A DNA stretch of 64,000 nt from Botryotinia globosa (taxonomy: Eukaryota > Ascomycota > Leotiomycetes > Helotiales > Sclerotiniaceae), in contig RCSZ01000001.1 of the NCBI GenBank assembly GCA_014898425.1, forward strand, positions 2,046,001-2,110,000, given 5' to 3'. A model generated the notes under the pieces. It did not search any database. It saw only the letters and a list, made by a program, of their open reading frames with translations, and was not told where the DNA came from. Made by a program: the position numbers and the translations under genes. Positions 50,401 through 63,221 of this stretch are shown here, one piece after another. Numbering within the stretch: position 1 is the first letter of the stretch; every line of letters begins with the position of its first letter.

Positions 50401-50844
50401 GAAACTACAGGTTACAAGGTTCGAAAATTACTTATGGATATTAGCGCCTTGGATGGACTTGGTGTGAACACATTGGCACATGTTGCGAGACAGACGGCTC
50501 AAAAAAGAAGAGGAGATCTTAGGAGGTTGCAGATGACTAAGATCAGCAAAGAGGAGGCCAGAGAAAGGGATTTTGAAAGAGGGCTCGGATTTGGTGACGG
50601 TGATGGTAACGACTCGTGGAAAAATAGCCTAGAAGATGTGGCCAGGATGAGGAGAAAGGGGCAGGGAAGAGGAAAATTACCGAGAAGCCAATCTGGAGAG
50701 TTCAGGCGCAAGCAGAATAGTAGTTTGGAAAGGGAAAGGCCTTCTAGAGATAGAGCGTTAGGGTTGGTGGCGGGAGACCAGGGAGTGAGGCTAAGGGAAG
50801 ATGCAGAAGCTGCTTTTGACGAGGTTAGTGCGAGAGAAGATTAG
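47455..50844 (+). CDS. Large, probably disordered protein of unknown function
   Basis: A single open frame of 1129 residues from ATG at 47455. I recognise no domain. The first ~100 residues are basic and Cys/Arg-rich (GCPHRTFP, KERVGSRNRRSKSSK). Residues ~200-850 are Ser/Pro/Thr/Gln-rich and look disordered. After about residue 925 a more ordered, conserved-looking part follows, with SVGDLQNQLSLLEKQTKQEK (probable coiled coil) and EETTGYKVRKLLMDISALDG, then a charged Arg/Glu/Gly tail. There are no signal or membrane segments. It may be a nuclear or cytoskeletal scaffold, but that is speculation. The 188-bp gap after the SDHAF1 gene leaves little room for a promoter, so overlapping transcripts, or an N-terminus in an unseen upstream exon, are possible. 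Confidence 0.8.
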   Translation: MVNFKINWKGCPHRTFPRIDNTSKRPRPNSTPCASHANRGTCEIHNCRALEQARRKERVGSRNRRSKSSKTSIVIRSQRRASKQVRQIVFGWESSSAKIARQDQESVTVLPLVEGAIESSPTYDPDRTTGETRIHSVDGAGCSTFNKIKGPIANKSSISQTGTRINSTQSICLDQIRRYQVNPGNSTPRDSCTYYPRSLYKKYNPSTRTGFASPAKSKAFLAASTLASLYEEQATNHQNVIQSSGVSILGDPSKKDISRNNTALIGGSRLATLAQEKSFSSSVHSIVQSIASDPSSRSPSQRRALKRFTRDLELYLQIAKQVPKQTPISSAPSNSLSTQTIQTIQEFKPYHAEFQAAGLAVTSSEQRNQPARGFQSYGRRRTVPEVQPLLSGYRSTVLADFEIKRGSPFLDIEETLRDSLPANEMRLKGSNVLIKKSIPDRAKPKKELSTMSVASEETIIEGTQSYEQEGPANQIESQPCCDLAPPQASSPAKLCRPDPAISPQHGTPPVKKSLPWLRKPPITADPASESDTTIRDSRLSKLAGDAAASPPYSEFTSQPDSQSSSIVLHLDTPPEHKRYVPDQIPRASTSTTSSVPPIPPNTTPYVQSFAGPGEGDNIGVADFANPEQLAGQSRYMLTNGQTIAQKDIPLLKNHATQTSAAPSFITRAPHFTTQIPVTVQSQQRRGLILKSSLINETQIRQSPQVAKTAGTDPAPSHQILRAASTLASPHVPSSPLHCTQCNVVLNANSDSKLLTNIGSAPGPSLEFGANSKRKNMRTCESPETTHRGGCNLSVRNPDKDIKTTARQHVERDIPLHEFDDTRTIGIGSKGKQKEPDVSADEGYFARQSNVRKSGGKLASVSERMPTPLPDPNKRKSTADQVPPSQLSATSIPMPIQAGQSGQSTRPGYVQGQVLSYARLPDIPVLLEISPKLSVSESVGDLQNQLSLLEKQTKQEKDTKKLFKGLRVATAAACEEGVDKFIEETTGYKVRKLLMDISALDGLGVNTLAHVARQTAQKRRGDLRRLQMTKISKEEARERDFERGLGFGDGDGNDSWKNSLEDVARMRRKGQGRGKLPRSQSGEFRRKQNSSLERERPSRDRALGLVAGDQGVRLREDAEAAFDEVSARED

Positions 50845-53800
50845 TTGTCAGGCTTCGAAGACTTGGGTGGTCTGCTGTACTGTAGATTCTCTAAATATGT
50901 ATACCTATGGAATGCACACAAGATATGAATAATACGATTTGTTTTCATGCGTAACATAAATCACCTACTACAGAATTAGAATATAGTGACGAGTTGTCAT
51001 CGGATTGAAGTTCTGAACTCGAGAAGGAAAATGGGAGCTAACCATAGGAGGTGTAGAGAATAATTGAAGACTTCATAAGTGTTATCAGACGAACAGCTTA
51101 ACATTTCAACATGAATTTGAAGAATTGGAGTCAAATGCTCAGATGATTTGCAGACAACTCATACAAGTACCAGTATTCATCTGCCACACAATCACCAGCA
51201 CAACTCTATTCAATATTCCGTCTGAAACAATCCTCTTCACAGAGTAGCCCCACATCTCAAATGGAACACATGTTCATTCCACAAAAGCGCCTTCGTACTT
51301 CCTGCCTATTTTACGCGGTAGCTAATTGCAATATATGGAGAGTATAGGACAAACTGATCATTGTTGTGATTCTACTGTGATAAGATGAAAACCTAACATG
51401 TCCTAGATTTTACTTGCGTATGTTATAAGAAAATTTCCATGACTATGAAATGAGAATTACTGGAAAATCAAACCTGAGAGGAATAATTACGTCTACTTAG
51501 TTTGTAAGGTTTGTAATGGATATCTTCGGGATGGGATGAGGTATACCTGTTCCAGATCAGATCTTACTCTCAATTGTTATAGCATCCATTGCCAAGAGGA
51601 TTGAACTTGTAGAACTTCGGAGAGAAATCGCAGTTTGAATGAGGGAAATGAGATTGCGAGATTATTCGTGGCGTCGTTTAACATCATCCATACACCATAT
51701 CATATATATTGGCGATGCAATTGATTGATGAATTTGGATTACAATATCGAGGGGTGAGAACTCTTCAGCCCCGAGTACAACAAACTTTGCTGGTTTGGAA
51801 TAGAGTGCTCAATCTATAATAGTTTCGGGACCTTGTCATAACTTTGTGAGTCTTTCGTGGGAGAATGACCCTTTTTGTTACTCGTATTTGTTGTTAAGAT
51901 TTAACCATTCATCACCGCCATGATTCCTGACTAGGAGGTATCACGACTCGGAAAATGGCGGTTGACAAGTTGCTTTGACATTTGGATCTTGATATTCCAT
52001 CTCTCGACAAAACCGATTGCTAAGAAAATCAGCGCGCACTTGCGGTTGCGATGAGAATTTATTTGGAGATACTGGATGTCTATTGTCGTCTCCAATGCAA
52101 GATTAAGCGCTGAAATCATAGACATACAGAATAGAGGAGCTGTAAGGGAGGTAAGTAAGTGAGCTGTCAAACAAGCGTGAATAATGTAAGGCATGCCAAG
52201 ACAGCCTTAAGAACCATCAAGCCTTCCCAAGTAGAGTCCCTAAGCTTCTTCTCGCTTCTTTCGCGCCGCCCCTTCATTTCGATTGAGAGTCCAGCAAGCA
52301 ACAGATGCGATTCAAGTGAGGTATATAAACAAATTCTCAAACTCGTATTTCAAACGCTCCCGTCAAAATTTCCCCTTGCCAAGAAGAAAAAGGAAAAGGA
52401 ATATCATTCCTGATCATCAGATATTGGATAAGCTTATTTTCCACCGGCAGAAAGTCCATTGCTCGAGAGCAAAATTCAGGGTGTTCACAGTCATTTTTCG
52501 GACGAGACTTGGGGAACTCAAAAAGAGCTCAGGCCGAATCTTGTTACCGGAGTGAAACCTTTTTGCGCACAGTTGTAACTTGTCACCCTGAACCTGAAAA
52601 GATAAAGACTGTCTGCTGCACGGAGTGGCTCAGGGAGGTCCACCCTTATCAGGTTTCCACCGCGTGATATTGTATTGTTACCGGATTTTGAAAAGCCCCC
52701 GAGACATACCGAGGACTAATTGGTACGGTTAGCGAGGTCATGTGTGAAGATGGAGATGGTGAGAGCAAGGGGATACGAGAGCGGATACTTCTCATTTTTG
52801 CGATCGAATATTGATTGCTGGCTAAGAAGGAAAAGGGATGTGATGGTTGGCCTGCCAGGACCGAACCACGAAGAACAACAGGTAACCGTGGGAACTTCTA
52901 CCAACATGATACAATAGTATACTGTACACTACAATGATGTTGATGGGCCGTAGATCAACAGCGATCAGTGGGAAGAGCAGAAGAAAATTTTGGCTGACAA
53001 CCAAAATTTGATAGTTTAGCACAATTTATGTAAGTATCGTCAGCAGCTTACGTCTCATAACACGAAAGCCGTTGAGAAATGGAGTCATGAATACAGCAAG
53101 AAGCGTAACGCCGCTCTGTCGTGCATATGATATATATGAATCTGGTATACAAATATATTATATTGGCCGTAGAACCCTAGGACGGAAGAATGGCTTGTAG
53201 ATAGTCATTGTCTTTCAATCTAATTGTCGGTACCGATGATAATTCGTATCGTAAAGGCATCCAAATTACGGCAAGTACGGCAGTGAACACTGGACAGTGA
53301 CCAAGACATTGTTGGCCCAATTTTTCGGTTTATCTCTTCCTCTCTCTCTATCTATCTCGCTCAGTTGAAAAAAATAGGTGGCACAGCCAGGACCAATTCT
53401 GCAAATTCCAAAAACAATTTTATTTTATTTTTTCTTTCCCCTTTCTAGCTTCTTTTCAGTCCCGTATGATGTACTCAGCCGCCGTCGTTAAAAGCCTGTG
53501 ACTACCAATACCTAGGTAGACAGTAATACGAACCAAGTCAACCTGGACATACCGGACCAATTAAATCCCATGTGTTCCTGAGATCCTTCTCTACAGAGTA
53601 CTTCTTTAGATCTCCACTAGGAATTACCTTGGCTCTAGGGTCCGGTGGATCACATCAAAATCTGCAGCCCAACTTCCAAGAAGTCGTGGCATTTTGCTAA
53701 AACCGACCTTCTGTTTCACTAGACGGCCACCAGAAAGCATAACCGAATGCTGAATGGCTGAAATTTCACAAGAATCCAACCAGCCAAGCTAAAACACATA

Positions 53801-54966
53801 GCTAGAAGTGTCTTTAGTCATCTAATCTTCCCACAGGACCAAACCAAATATTATTTCATATGCTTTGGAAATGGGATGGAATATGCACACCGACCGGTAC
53901 TACTCTCTCCCTTGACTATTAGTTCATCATTTCGGCTGCCCGTGACACGAGAAACAAAGTCAATAAATATATGGATCCCAGATGGAAACATCATCGTGAT
54001 TCTGAAGAGAGAAAAGAGAGAGCCACTTTTTTCTGGAGCCACACAACACCACGAAGGGGAATAACATAACGTACTTCGTACGTGCTCATCCGTCGCCCCA
54101 TCATTGATACGGTCGATCATGTATTCCTAGGTATCGCAAGTGTTTTCATTTGGTATTGCGAGGAGGACTTCGTACCTGCATCATATCAAAATCACCAAAT
54201 AAATCACCACCCACTCCACAATAAGTAATCCACCCGCCATTGAATTTCATTTAGCACTTTCCGATGTATCTTAAAATGGACCTGGTGTCTCTTCCCAGAA
54301 GACGTATACGATAATGTTATTTCTTACCCTGAGCGATTTGGTTTGGAATGACATGGCATTAGCCTCCCTAACGCCTCCCCTGCCTCCTTTCATGACAATA
54401 CTGAAAACCTTCGCTTAACCAATCAGAAGAAGGAAGGAAGTTCTGATACAAGGTTTGTTTGACCACGCCCCCGCCCCTCGTTTGCTTACAGCGACAAGGC
54501 TGTGTTCGGAATTCGAGTTTGACACCATGGACAATTGACCATGACCCAGCCCACACGAGCGTGCGGGAGGAAGAAGTGTACAATGCAGGAGAAAGAAATT
54601 GTTGAAATAGATCCAATCCCCAAGATCGATTTGTGTTTCCTTCCCGCCTTGTACCTCGTCCCCATATTATCTTGTGAATACTTATTGACCTCACACCCCC
54701 CTCCTCCCAAAGATCTTTCTGGAAATTCCTCTCCACATCTTGGCATTGATTTGATTTTCTGCATTTCATCATCCTTCTCTCGGAAAAAGTGGTTCTTCAC
54801 ATCAAGCGGTTCATCTTTCGTTTGGACGTTCGCTTTCATATATCTCGACTCCCTCACATTCGCGTTGCGTTTTGGCATCGTTTCGTACTTGAAGTCCGGT
54901 ACTTGTACTTTTGTACTCTAATCAGCTTATCTCCTCACACACCACTCACATATCACACCTTTCAAA
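50845..54966. other. 4.1-kb stretch without a recognisable gene
   Basis: Between the disordered-protein gene and the CRH-type gene, both on the plus strand. Only short open frames without motifs occur on either strand. Composition is ordinary, with a CT-rich patch near 53334-53361. The last ~600 bp are presumably the promoter of the cell-wall gene; CT-rich leader sequence precedes its ATG. Confidence 0.5.
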
Positions 54967-56209
54967 ATGCGTTCCTCAACAATATCAGCCACTGCTGCAG
55001 TTCTCCTTTCCGGACTTGCCAGTGCACAAACATTCACTGATTGCAACCCAACAGAAAAGTGTAAGTTGGATGACGACGCATGACTTGCAACATCAAATTA
55101 ACAAATGTACAGCCTGTCCTGCAGACCCAGCCATTGGAGGCCTTCAAGTGACCGACTTTACCGCTGGAAAGAGTGACTATTGGGAAGTCGAAGATGGAAC
55201 CACCATGACATATGATGGCACCCTGGGTGCGCAATTCGTCATCAGCACCGCAACCAATGCACCCACCATCAAAAACATCGGATACATCATGTTTGGCCGC
55301 ATCGAAACATGGGTGAGAGCATCAGCCGGAACGGGTATCGTCAGTAGTTTTATTCTCGAATCCGACGATCTCGATGAAATCGATTGGGAATGGCTCGGCT
55401 CCAACAACGCCGCTGCCGAGAACAACTTTTTCGGAAAGGGAAACACAACGACCTATGACCGTGCCCAATACCCAGCAGTCGCTACCCCCATCGACACCTT
55501 CCACAACTACACCATTGACTGGACTGCCGAATCCACCGTCTGGTACATCGACGGCGTCGCCGTGCGCACGCTCCTCTACAACGACGCGAAAACCCTCGGC
55601 GGAAAAAACTACCCCCAAACCCCCATGTTGGTCAAGATGGGAAGCTGGATCGGCTGTGCCAGCGAAGCCGCCGTAGCCGATCCCGCCACCTCGGGAACCT
55701 GTTCCTGGGCCGGTGGAGCCGTCGATCTCACAAAAGGTCCCTTCACCATGTACGTCAAGAACGTCACGATCCAAGACTATGGATGCGCCACCGAATACAC
55801 CTACGGTGATTTGACCGGTGACTACACCTCGATCAAAGCCACCGGCGGCTGCAACGCAGACGGCTCGGCTTCAAAAGCTTTGTCCTCATCCTCCTCCTCC
55901 TCCTCCTCTGCATCCGGAAGCTCATCCTCCACTGCCACCAAATCTTCAAGCGGCAGCTCTACCCTCAGCACCGTCACCGGCACCTCGAGCGGCATCGCCG
56001 TTGGAAGCGCCACCGGCACCGCGACTCTCTCCGCCGGGGAAAAAGCCACTGCGACCGCCGTGTCAGGAAGCACCACCGGTTCTTCGACCCTCGCCCAAGT
56101 AAGCAACACCTCAGACGGCAACTCGCTCAAGAAACCCAAGCACGAATACGGCATGCTTGATCTTGGCGTCATGGTCCTGGGTCTCGGATTGGGTTATCTC
56201 GTTATGTAG
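54967..56209 (+). CDS. GH16 CRH-type chitin-beta-glucan transglycosylase, GPI-anchored
   Basis: Cell-wall enzyme of the Crh1/Utr2 family, which cross-links chitin to beta-1,6/1,3-glucan at the cell surface. Two exons, 54967-55060 and 55113-56209 (52-bp intron), give 396 residues. A signal peptide ends after SGLASA (about residue 20). The GH16 active site is [12 protein letters not shown], with Glu120 nucleophile, Asp122 and Glu124 acid/base. Later blocks [19 protein letters not shown] and [12 protein letters not shown] are typical of the family. From about residue 295 the protein is Ser/Thr-rich (an (S)9 run), ending in a hydrophobic GPI signal ([14 protein letters not shown]) after a basic KKPKHEYG hinge. 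I see no C-terminal CBM18. CRH proteins of plant-pathogenic fungi have been reported as effectors; nothing here tests that. Confidence 0.93.
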
Positions 56210-58619
56210 ATGCTCTTTTGTCCAGGGCGACGGGGCTTCCTTCCGCTCGGTTTCCGAGTGGATGAGTACGAAAAGATGTGTACAGTATGAATTAGATGTA
56301 TGATTCTCCGACTCGCTGGTATATTTGTTTACAATTGGGCATAGCATACATGGATGGATTGTTTTTGTTTTTCGGGGCGGATAGTATCACTTTAAGCATG
56401 CATAGATTATGATGGACAGTTTTCTGTCGATGATGATATATATACCCATATGAGATTTCGGAGGTGTAGAATTTCCATTTCAGCATGGTTTAGTCTCAAC
56501 TTTAGAGGTGGAGAAAATCGACAGATGAGGGAAAGAAGTTTTGCGACAGTATTGCATTGCATATGGACATTGCATTCTGGAAGGATCCTGAGATGATGGG
56601 ATGGGAGTTATTTGATACTAGGGTTTATACCATTCAGCGTGTGTTTGTTTGTTGGGGTATTTATCGGATTCGCTATATATATCACAGTTTAATGATTGAT
56701 AGAGGAGAGGAATAAAAGATTTATGAATTTTTATATATACTTGTCTGTATACATGTCGAGTGAATAGCTATCTAATGCAAAATTTTCATACTAGAATGTT
56801 ATGAAATGTTCACATCTTGATCCATCTAATCAAACCCGATACGATCCTTCGTAGAACCAAATCTCAAACCCCATCTCATCTCATCCCATCCCATCTCATC
56901 CCTCTCCAAATCTCTCCAGCCACAAATCTCACCCTCCAAATTGCCAAGGTTCTAATTCAAGAGTAGCTCGTACTCAAGCTAGGTATCCCCTACATTTCAT
57001 CTCCCTCCATAATCCCATACACTAGATCATTCCAGATCATTCCATCTCATTACCTCTCTATTCCTCTATCCCTCCATCCCTTCACCATCTTCAGTAAAAT
57101 CGACCTCCCTACCTACCTCTCAATCTCAAATTTTGTCCCTAGCCCCTCCCTCCTTCTCCTTCTCCTTCTCCTTCTCCTTCTCCTTCTCCTTCTCCTTCTC
57201 CTTCTCCTCCTCATCCCACATCCCCATACCCATTCAAACCAAACCCCGCTCCTCCCCTCCCCTCCCCATCCACCACATCCACATCCCCATCCACATCCCC
57301 ATCCAAACCTCCACCCACAAGTGACAAATCTACCTAGCAACCATACCCACCGACAAATATAGTAGGTTAAGTATGATTACGATTACCTACCTACATCTGG
57401 GCATCCCGCACTATCACCCATCCGTCCAACTTCCACGCTTCCACAAACTCAGCAGCCAGCCAACCTAAATGAACCATGTATACAAGCCGCGCGTTCCCAC
57501 CATCCAGTACTTACCTACAACCAACAATCTCGTCCTATTCCTATTACTCCCAAGTCTCTCCTCTACTAATAAATTCTCTTATTTCCTTGTAAAGATATAT
57601 AATATCCATCCCGCCCTTCTTTCTCATCCACACCTCAAAAAAGAATAGCCTGTCACAAGCCCCAATTTCACGACGACCACATCAAAAGTCTCATGTGGAT
57701 ATAAAAGTTGGTATCATTATATACGTCATCTCCTGATCAAGTTGGATGTAATATCATACGAGAAACCTGGTACTTTACTAGTCCAGCCATTATCTTTCCA
57801 CTCCATCCCTAAAGTTTACCAGGCTACACCGATCGATCTATTGTTTCCCCTCCCATTTCACCCCATCCAACTGTCCTGAAAGTCCTCCTTGAGACCTCAT
57901 AGGTATCCAGTATACCGTCCCTCCATCCTCCAATAATACATATTCATCCATTCATCCATCCCACGTAACTCCCATCATAAATCTTTTAGCCCCCTTCCCC
58001 ATCCTTCCTTCAAACTCTCTCGTCGTCTAAAGTCACTTCCAACTCCTGATTCCCAATTTTCGCAAAACTCAAACCCTCGCACGCTAAAAGTAGACCCGAT
58101 CCAATAACATATCTTGATCATGCTTCAAAACAAAAACATTCAAAAGTTGAAAAAAAAAAGTTTGCATTGAGACCAGAACAACAAATGGGTCCAATGCAAA
58201 ATGTGATATAGAAAAAAAAGTATGGGTATAACCTCCTCTCCTTCCTCTGATATGGTAAACGAATTGGTTCGATGCTCATGTGGTTATGAATTGATAATGG
58301 TATGTAGAAGGTGACATTGTTCGTTTCCTTGGGGCCGCTCGCGTGGATGCAAGGTAATATACAAAAAGTCAAAAGGGCATTGAGAATTTGCTTGCTGATG
58401 CTGCACCCGAAAATTCAAAGACGAAACAAACATCGTCATTATTATGATTATAGTCGTATTTTATGTGTGTTCTTGTTGGTGATTATAGATACGTCTAGGG
58501 CACCTGTCCGAAGTCGTGTATGGTTCGTTGATTCAATCATTGATATCTGTCTAATCGAAGAATGATTCCTCGTCGACTAAACCTATAGTCCTTTCGTCAA
58601 TATACGTTATCGGCAGAAA
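56210..58619. other. Convergent intergenic stretch with pyrimidine-rich repeats
   Basis: Between the CRH-type gene (+) and the RhoGAP gene (-), which converge. No gene seen. The middle (about 56860-57340) is strongly C+T-rich on the plus strand, including ATCTC/ATCCC tracts and a TCCTTC hexamer array. Contains both 3' UTRs. Confidence 0.55.
57151..57207. repeat. TCCTTC hexanucleotide array
   Basis: About nine tandem TCCTTC-type units in a longer polypyrimidine stretch. Frames across it encode only Ser-Phe or Arg repeats and are not genes. Confidence 0.9.
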
Positions 58620-61600
58620 TTAGAAAAACTCCTTACGAGGATCATTCTCTTTCAATCTGTTCGTGGATTTCTTCTGTCCCAGCCCCATGCCCATATTGAA
58701 CATGCCACTTTCTCTCCTCTTCGATTTAGAGGCTACATATTGCTGGTCATGGGAAGAAGCTCCTAGTGTATTGCCTCGACTGACATACTCAGGTCCAGCC
58801 AATGCGTTGAACCCAGCAAATCCTGGACCTTGCTGACCAAAAGATTGCTGGTTGAAGGATGGTGTTGGGAGATCCTGTTGAAACTTTTGGCGTCGAGGAG
58901 AGCGGATATCCTCAGGAGACAGAGCGGGAGCGGTAACCGTAACCTCCACAGGACGACGTTCCTGATCATTAGGCTCATTTTCAAAGATGCCATCATACTG
59001 TTGCAAGAAAAGGGCAAAAACAGGAGCCGGAATATTGAGAGTTGGCGAGAATACAATCCCAACATTTCGAACAGTCATCTTGTTTACATCTGAATGATTA
59101 ATGATGTTGATAAGGAAGCCGGCCAGATATCTGAGCAGAATGTTGTTTGCTCGTGGTAGCCTGTGGACTAAACCATTGAGAGCACTGATTTTCTCTTTCA
59201 CGTCGTGAAGCTCGGTGACTGCAATGAATTCGAGGTGAAGTTCACGAGTTAATATAGTGGTTGGCAGCTCTCTCAAGTATAGCTTCAACAAAGAGGCCAC
59301 AGCATGTATGTCATAGTACTGATCGTCAGTAACTAAGTTCACGTCTCCCTCGACATTAAAGCGTTCCCGAAGCTGTCTGATGACAACGTTGGATCCGCTC
59401 AATCTGAAAATTCCTTCTTCGCCTGCGGCATTCTTCGCATCTAAGTATTCAATGCATCGATAAATGACTGCTGGAAGCTCAACTTGAACATCAGCTGGAT
59501 GATTGTACCTCACAGCTTCAGTTAAAGGAGTTCCAAAGACTGGTCTAATTGGACCATGCTGATCGTAGGCCATCTGGGACAAATTATGATTCGACATATT
59601 GATTGACAAGTCTGGTAAATCTACCGATGGTCTTGGTTTCGAGCCAAATCCAAAAAAGCTACGCTTCTTCTGTTTGGTTTTTTCGTCCGGGAGCAAGGAA
59701 CCCGACTTATTTCCCCATGAACCAGCATCCTGAATTGGGTGGGCGTTCTTTGGACCAGAAATAGATTTCATGGATTGAGAGTGTGGAAATGTTATGGGAT
59801 CTCTTTCGTGACCACGACTTGGAGGCGAGGGCGTGTCCGAGTTCTTCAATTTCGAGCCATGTGGTGCAGCGCCTTGCTTTGTCATATCATAGCCAATAGC
59901 ACGCAGATCATTGTTCTCGCCCAGCTTCCCTTGACCACTTCCCTTTCTTCTTGAATGTGGATGAGAGTTGCTTGAGCCAGAGCGAGCATGACTTGGACGA
60001 CGATGCTCATCCTCATCTTTAGAATCAACGTATCTGAGAAGAGCCTCGACCCATTCATCGCGTTCCTCATCGCTCTCAGCACACAAAACATGTCTCACAA
60101 GGCTAGAAGAATCTTTCCTCTTCGGCTCCAAAATTAAAAATGCATGTCGATATTGATTGTCAACATCGTCACCTTCCCCTCGGGAAGATGGCGAGGCATC
60201 AGCCTGCTGGGATTGTTTTCCAATTTGAGCACCTTGAAGTTTGATGGTTCCTAGATATTGTCCGCCAGGCGATTCATAATATTTAAACACTGGGCCGTCC
60301 AACACAAAGAATCGTGCTTTCCAACCTCCAAAGTTTTTACCTTTCTTGGTCAAATAGCCATTTTTTAAAGGCCTGCCACCTGGTCCAGTTTTCACAGGAC
60401 TCTCGGAGCCCGTGTCACTACTTGGAGTCAGGTCATCCGCGTGTGGCTCCATCGTATTTGAAGACAAGTATCGACAGATCTCCAACGCAGATTTGGTATC
60501 CAGCTCCGTATTGAGGAGCTCGTCAAGATAATGATCGAGTGCTGCACGCCTGGCATCTATCTTAGCTGGGGAATGACCGCTGAAGAGATATTTATCTGGC
60601 GTCCTTGCTGTAAATGTAGGGCACTGTTTCAAGATCTGGTCTAAATGCACCAATGACGCCGAGTCTTTCTCCACTCTCCATAGTTCTTTTCCATCCGATC
60701 GCGCGAATACTGCAAGAGTGAAGACGGGATCAGTCTCTAGGTTGGCTGGAAACATCAGACTAGCTCTTGAAGGCTTCAAACGTGACGAAGCCACCTTCAC
60801 ATCTATCGAAGGTAAAGCATTTGGGGGAAGAAGTAGATCTGGGTATTCCTCGGTAACAAGTCCTTTATAAATCACATTCCCAGAATGACTGGAGGACGGA
60901 GAGTCACTTGGTCGCCTTCTTTGAATACTTTCATTGACTAGAGTTTCCTCAGATTTGAGAGTGTTGAGAGTTTCTTCGGATCTTTTAGAGATCACGAGTG
61001 GTTTCGGGGAAAATAGGACTAAAGGTTCCACACGGGGTGCATGAGGGGAAGTAATTGACATCGGAGTACCGGGGGGAAGAGGAATTGGCTGTCGTGGAGC
61101 TCGTGGCGATAATGGCATGGCACCCGGGAAAGCGCCCATTCCTCGAGGAGACAATGGAGGTGAAGCCATTGATGAGTGAGCTGAGTTGTGCCTCGAGGAC
61201 ATACCCATTGGTCTTGGGCTCTGCGGCAAACCAGGACTCATCAATGGAGGAGACATCATCCCTGTCTTTGGAGGAGGAGATCTTGATGCACTCAGCATAC
61301 CCGCCAAGGAACCGGTACTCTCATCTGATGGGGAAAGAGCCCGCAAATGAGCATCTGGTGGTGAGATGGGAACGGTTGCTCGCGGGCTCAGAGGCATTGC
61401 TGGTATCATTTCCTTTGGTGTGGTTGATGCTGACTTTGGAGTTCCTTTAACGCTACCCTTCGAACTTTTCTTCGAAAGACTCCTTGCCTCAGCATCTCGT
61501 GCCGCTGCAATCTCGCGCACTCTATCATCCTCTTCTCTAGTCTTCCGTCGACCTCTATCAGGGAACGAAGGGATCTCATCAACCTCCAATATATCATCAT

Positions 61601-63221
61601 AGTCCGAATCAGACTCTTCTTTCGTCTCCGAAGCCTGTCGTAAATGCGTACTAGGCCCAGTCTTTTTGCCAAGATTGAGTGGCGCCGGTGGGGCTTTCCT
61701 CGGCGCTGGGAATTTGGGAGATCCACGATCGACCTTTGGCAATGATTCCATGACTAACATCGAAGGGCCTTGTGATGACATAGGCAGAGGGAGCGGTGCT
61801 GTCGGTGGTGGACCCCGTGGAGAATCCAAAGGTAGATTCCGTGAAGGTGGCACGCTTGCATTATATGGCATGTCACTGGACACCGCTTGGTTCTTCCTTT
61901 GAAGTTGAGATGCCTCAAATCCCAAGGGTGGAGAATCAGGATTGTATTGCTGAAAGGCATGCTTAGTCGGCGAAGGCATCTTCTGCTCGGCCTCCCCCCT
62001 ATTAGATAGTCCCGGCGTTGCTGGTGCTGGAGGGGTAATTGGATACGGCGCTAGAGCACAATCCATGGGCGAATGTTGCGCTGGGGATCCATTCTTCGAC
62101 CCATCGGAGTTCAAGTGTCCGCCGATACTTTTTTGAACTGAGATCTCGGCGAACCTTGATTCCGAAGTCATTTCTCCCGAGTCTGACGTAGGACCTTGTG
62201 TCGAATCTACAGGTGATGGATTCGCATTCTGTGTGAGATTATCCTTCAGCTTTTTCCTGTACCGCTCCTTGTCTTTTAGGGCTCGCTCAAGGTCCTTGTT
62301 TAGCCCCAGAATCATAGCCCTTTGTTTATCTACCAGACGCCATAATTGTGAATTCTGTGCGGTCTGTGATTGCTTTTCTTTGATTAAATACTGTATAGCG
62401 GCCTCCGGCGACCCCGCTGCCTGAATGAGTTGTGCAACATCGAATTGCGGACTCAAGCCTTTAGAATCCTGCGAGTTTTTGTATGAATGTCCGCTGCTTG
62501 ATATCGAGGAGATAGCAGAATCAATTGAAGAAGTTCGAGGAGGTTGTCGACCCATTTCGATACGATGTGCAGGTGTCGCAGATGCCATCGAAGGTGGTTT
62601 ATCAGTAGGTGAGGTTGAGCCTACGTTTGCCAGGATAGGAGTTGAGACGCTTCGTATCGGGGCATTCGAAGTCGTTTCCTGCAATGGCCGGTCGTATCTA
62701 TTAGGAGTGAGTGAAATTGATCAGACACATGAAGTTAAGAAGTACCTCAAATTGCCTGGTATCTGCGGTGGTTTGGCAGTATGTTCAGAAGTATAGAAGT
62801 TCTTCTCCGTCGCTAATAAATCATCAAGGCGCTCTTTGGGCGATCGAGGCTCCTGCAGAGAACTCTGACTTGCTTTCGTACTTATGAAAGGATATTGATC
62901 GCCCGAACCTTTCACAGAAAATGTGGTTCTTGTCGGAGTGACACTGCTTGAAGGTGATGTAGGAGTAGTACTGGTTTGTAACGGACTAGGAGCAGCCTTG
63001 CGCAGGGAACTAGAACGAGTATGTGAGTGCCCGTGACGAGAAGTGGCTCAATCTTGGAGAGAAGTGTATGTAGCTTACCTATTGCGCGTTTCCAAGACAG
63101 GCGAAGAGTTATTTAGTGAGTGAGCAAGGCGAGTGCGACCAGTTGTGGGGCTTTCTTGTGGCAGATGATGAAGCTGCGTATCAGAAGGCCGTTCGGCCAT
63201 CTCTTGCGAGAGCTGTGACAT
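58620..63221 (-). CDS. BEM3: Rho GTPase-activating protein with PX, PH and RhoGAP domains (Bem3 type)
   Basis: Likely GAP for Cdc42 that limits polarised growth at cell tips, recruited by phosphoinositides. Three exons, 63221-63079, 63009-62746 and 62697-58620, give 1494 residues. A Ser/Pro-rich N-terminus is followed by a coiled coil (about 225-290), a long Pro/Ser-rich linker, a PX domain (about 743-885), a PH domain (about 910-1025, start LKNGYLTKKGKNFGGWKAR) and a RhoGAP domain (about 1188-1390). The arginine finger is Arg1234 in EEGIFRLSGS, and the conserved NLVTDDQYYDIHAVASLLKL and KMTVRNVGIVFSPTL blocks follow. The domain order matches yeast Bem3. The start is uncertain: the frame is open upstream to about 63290 (ASLRSVSSRRAYLA before the chosen Met), so another 5' exon may exist. 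Confidence 0.92.

Noticed and set aside
55322..55774. 150-codon minus-strand open frame
   Set aside because: It is a shadow of the CRH-type gene, whose conserved GH16 motifs are on the plus strand.
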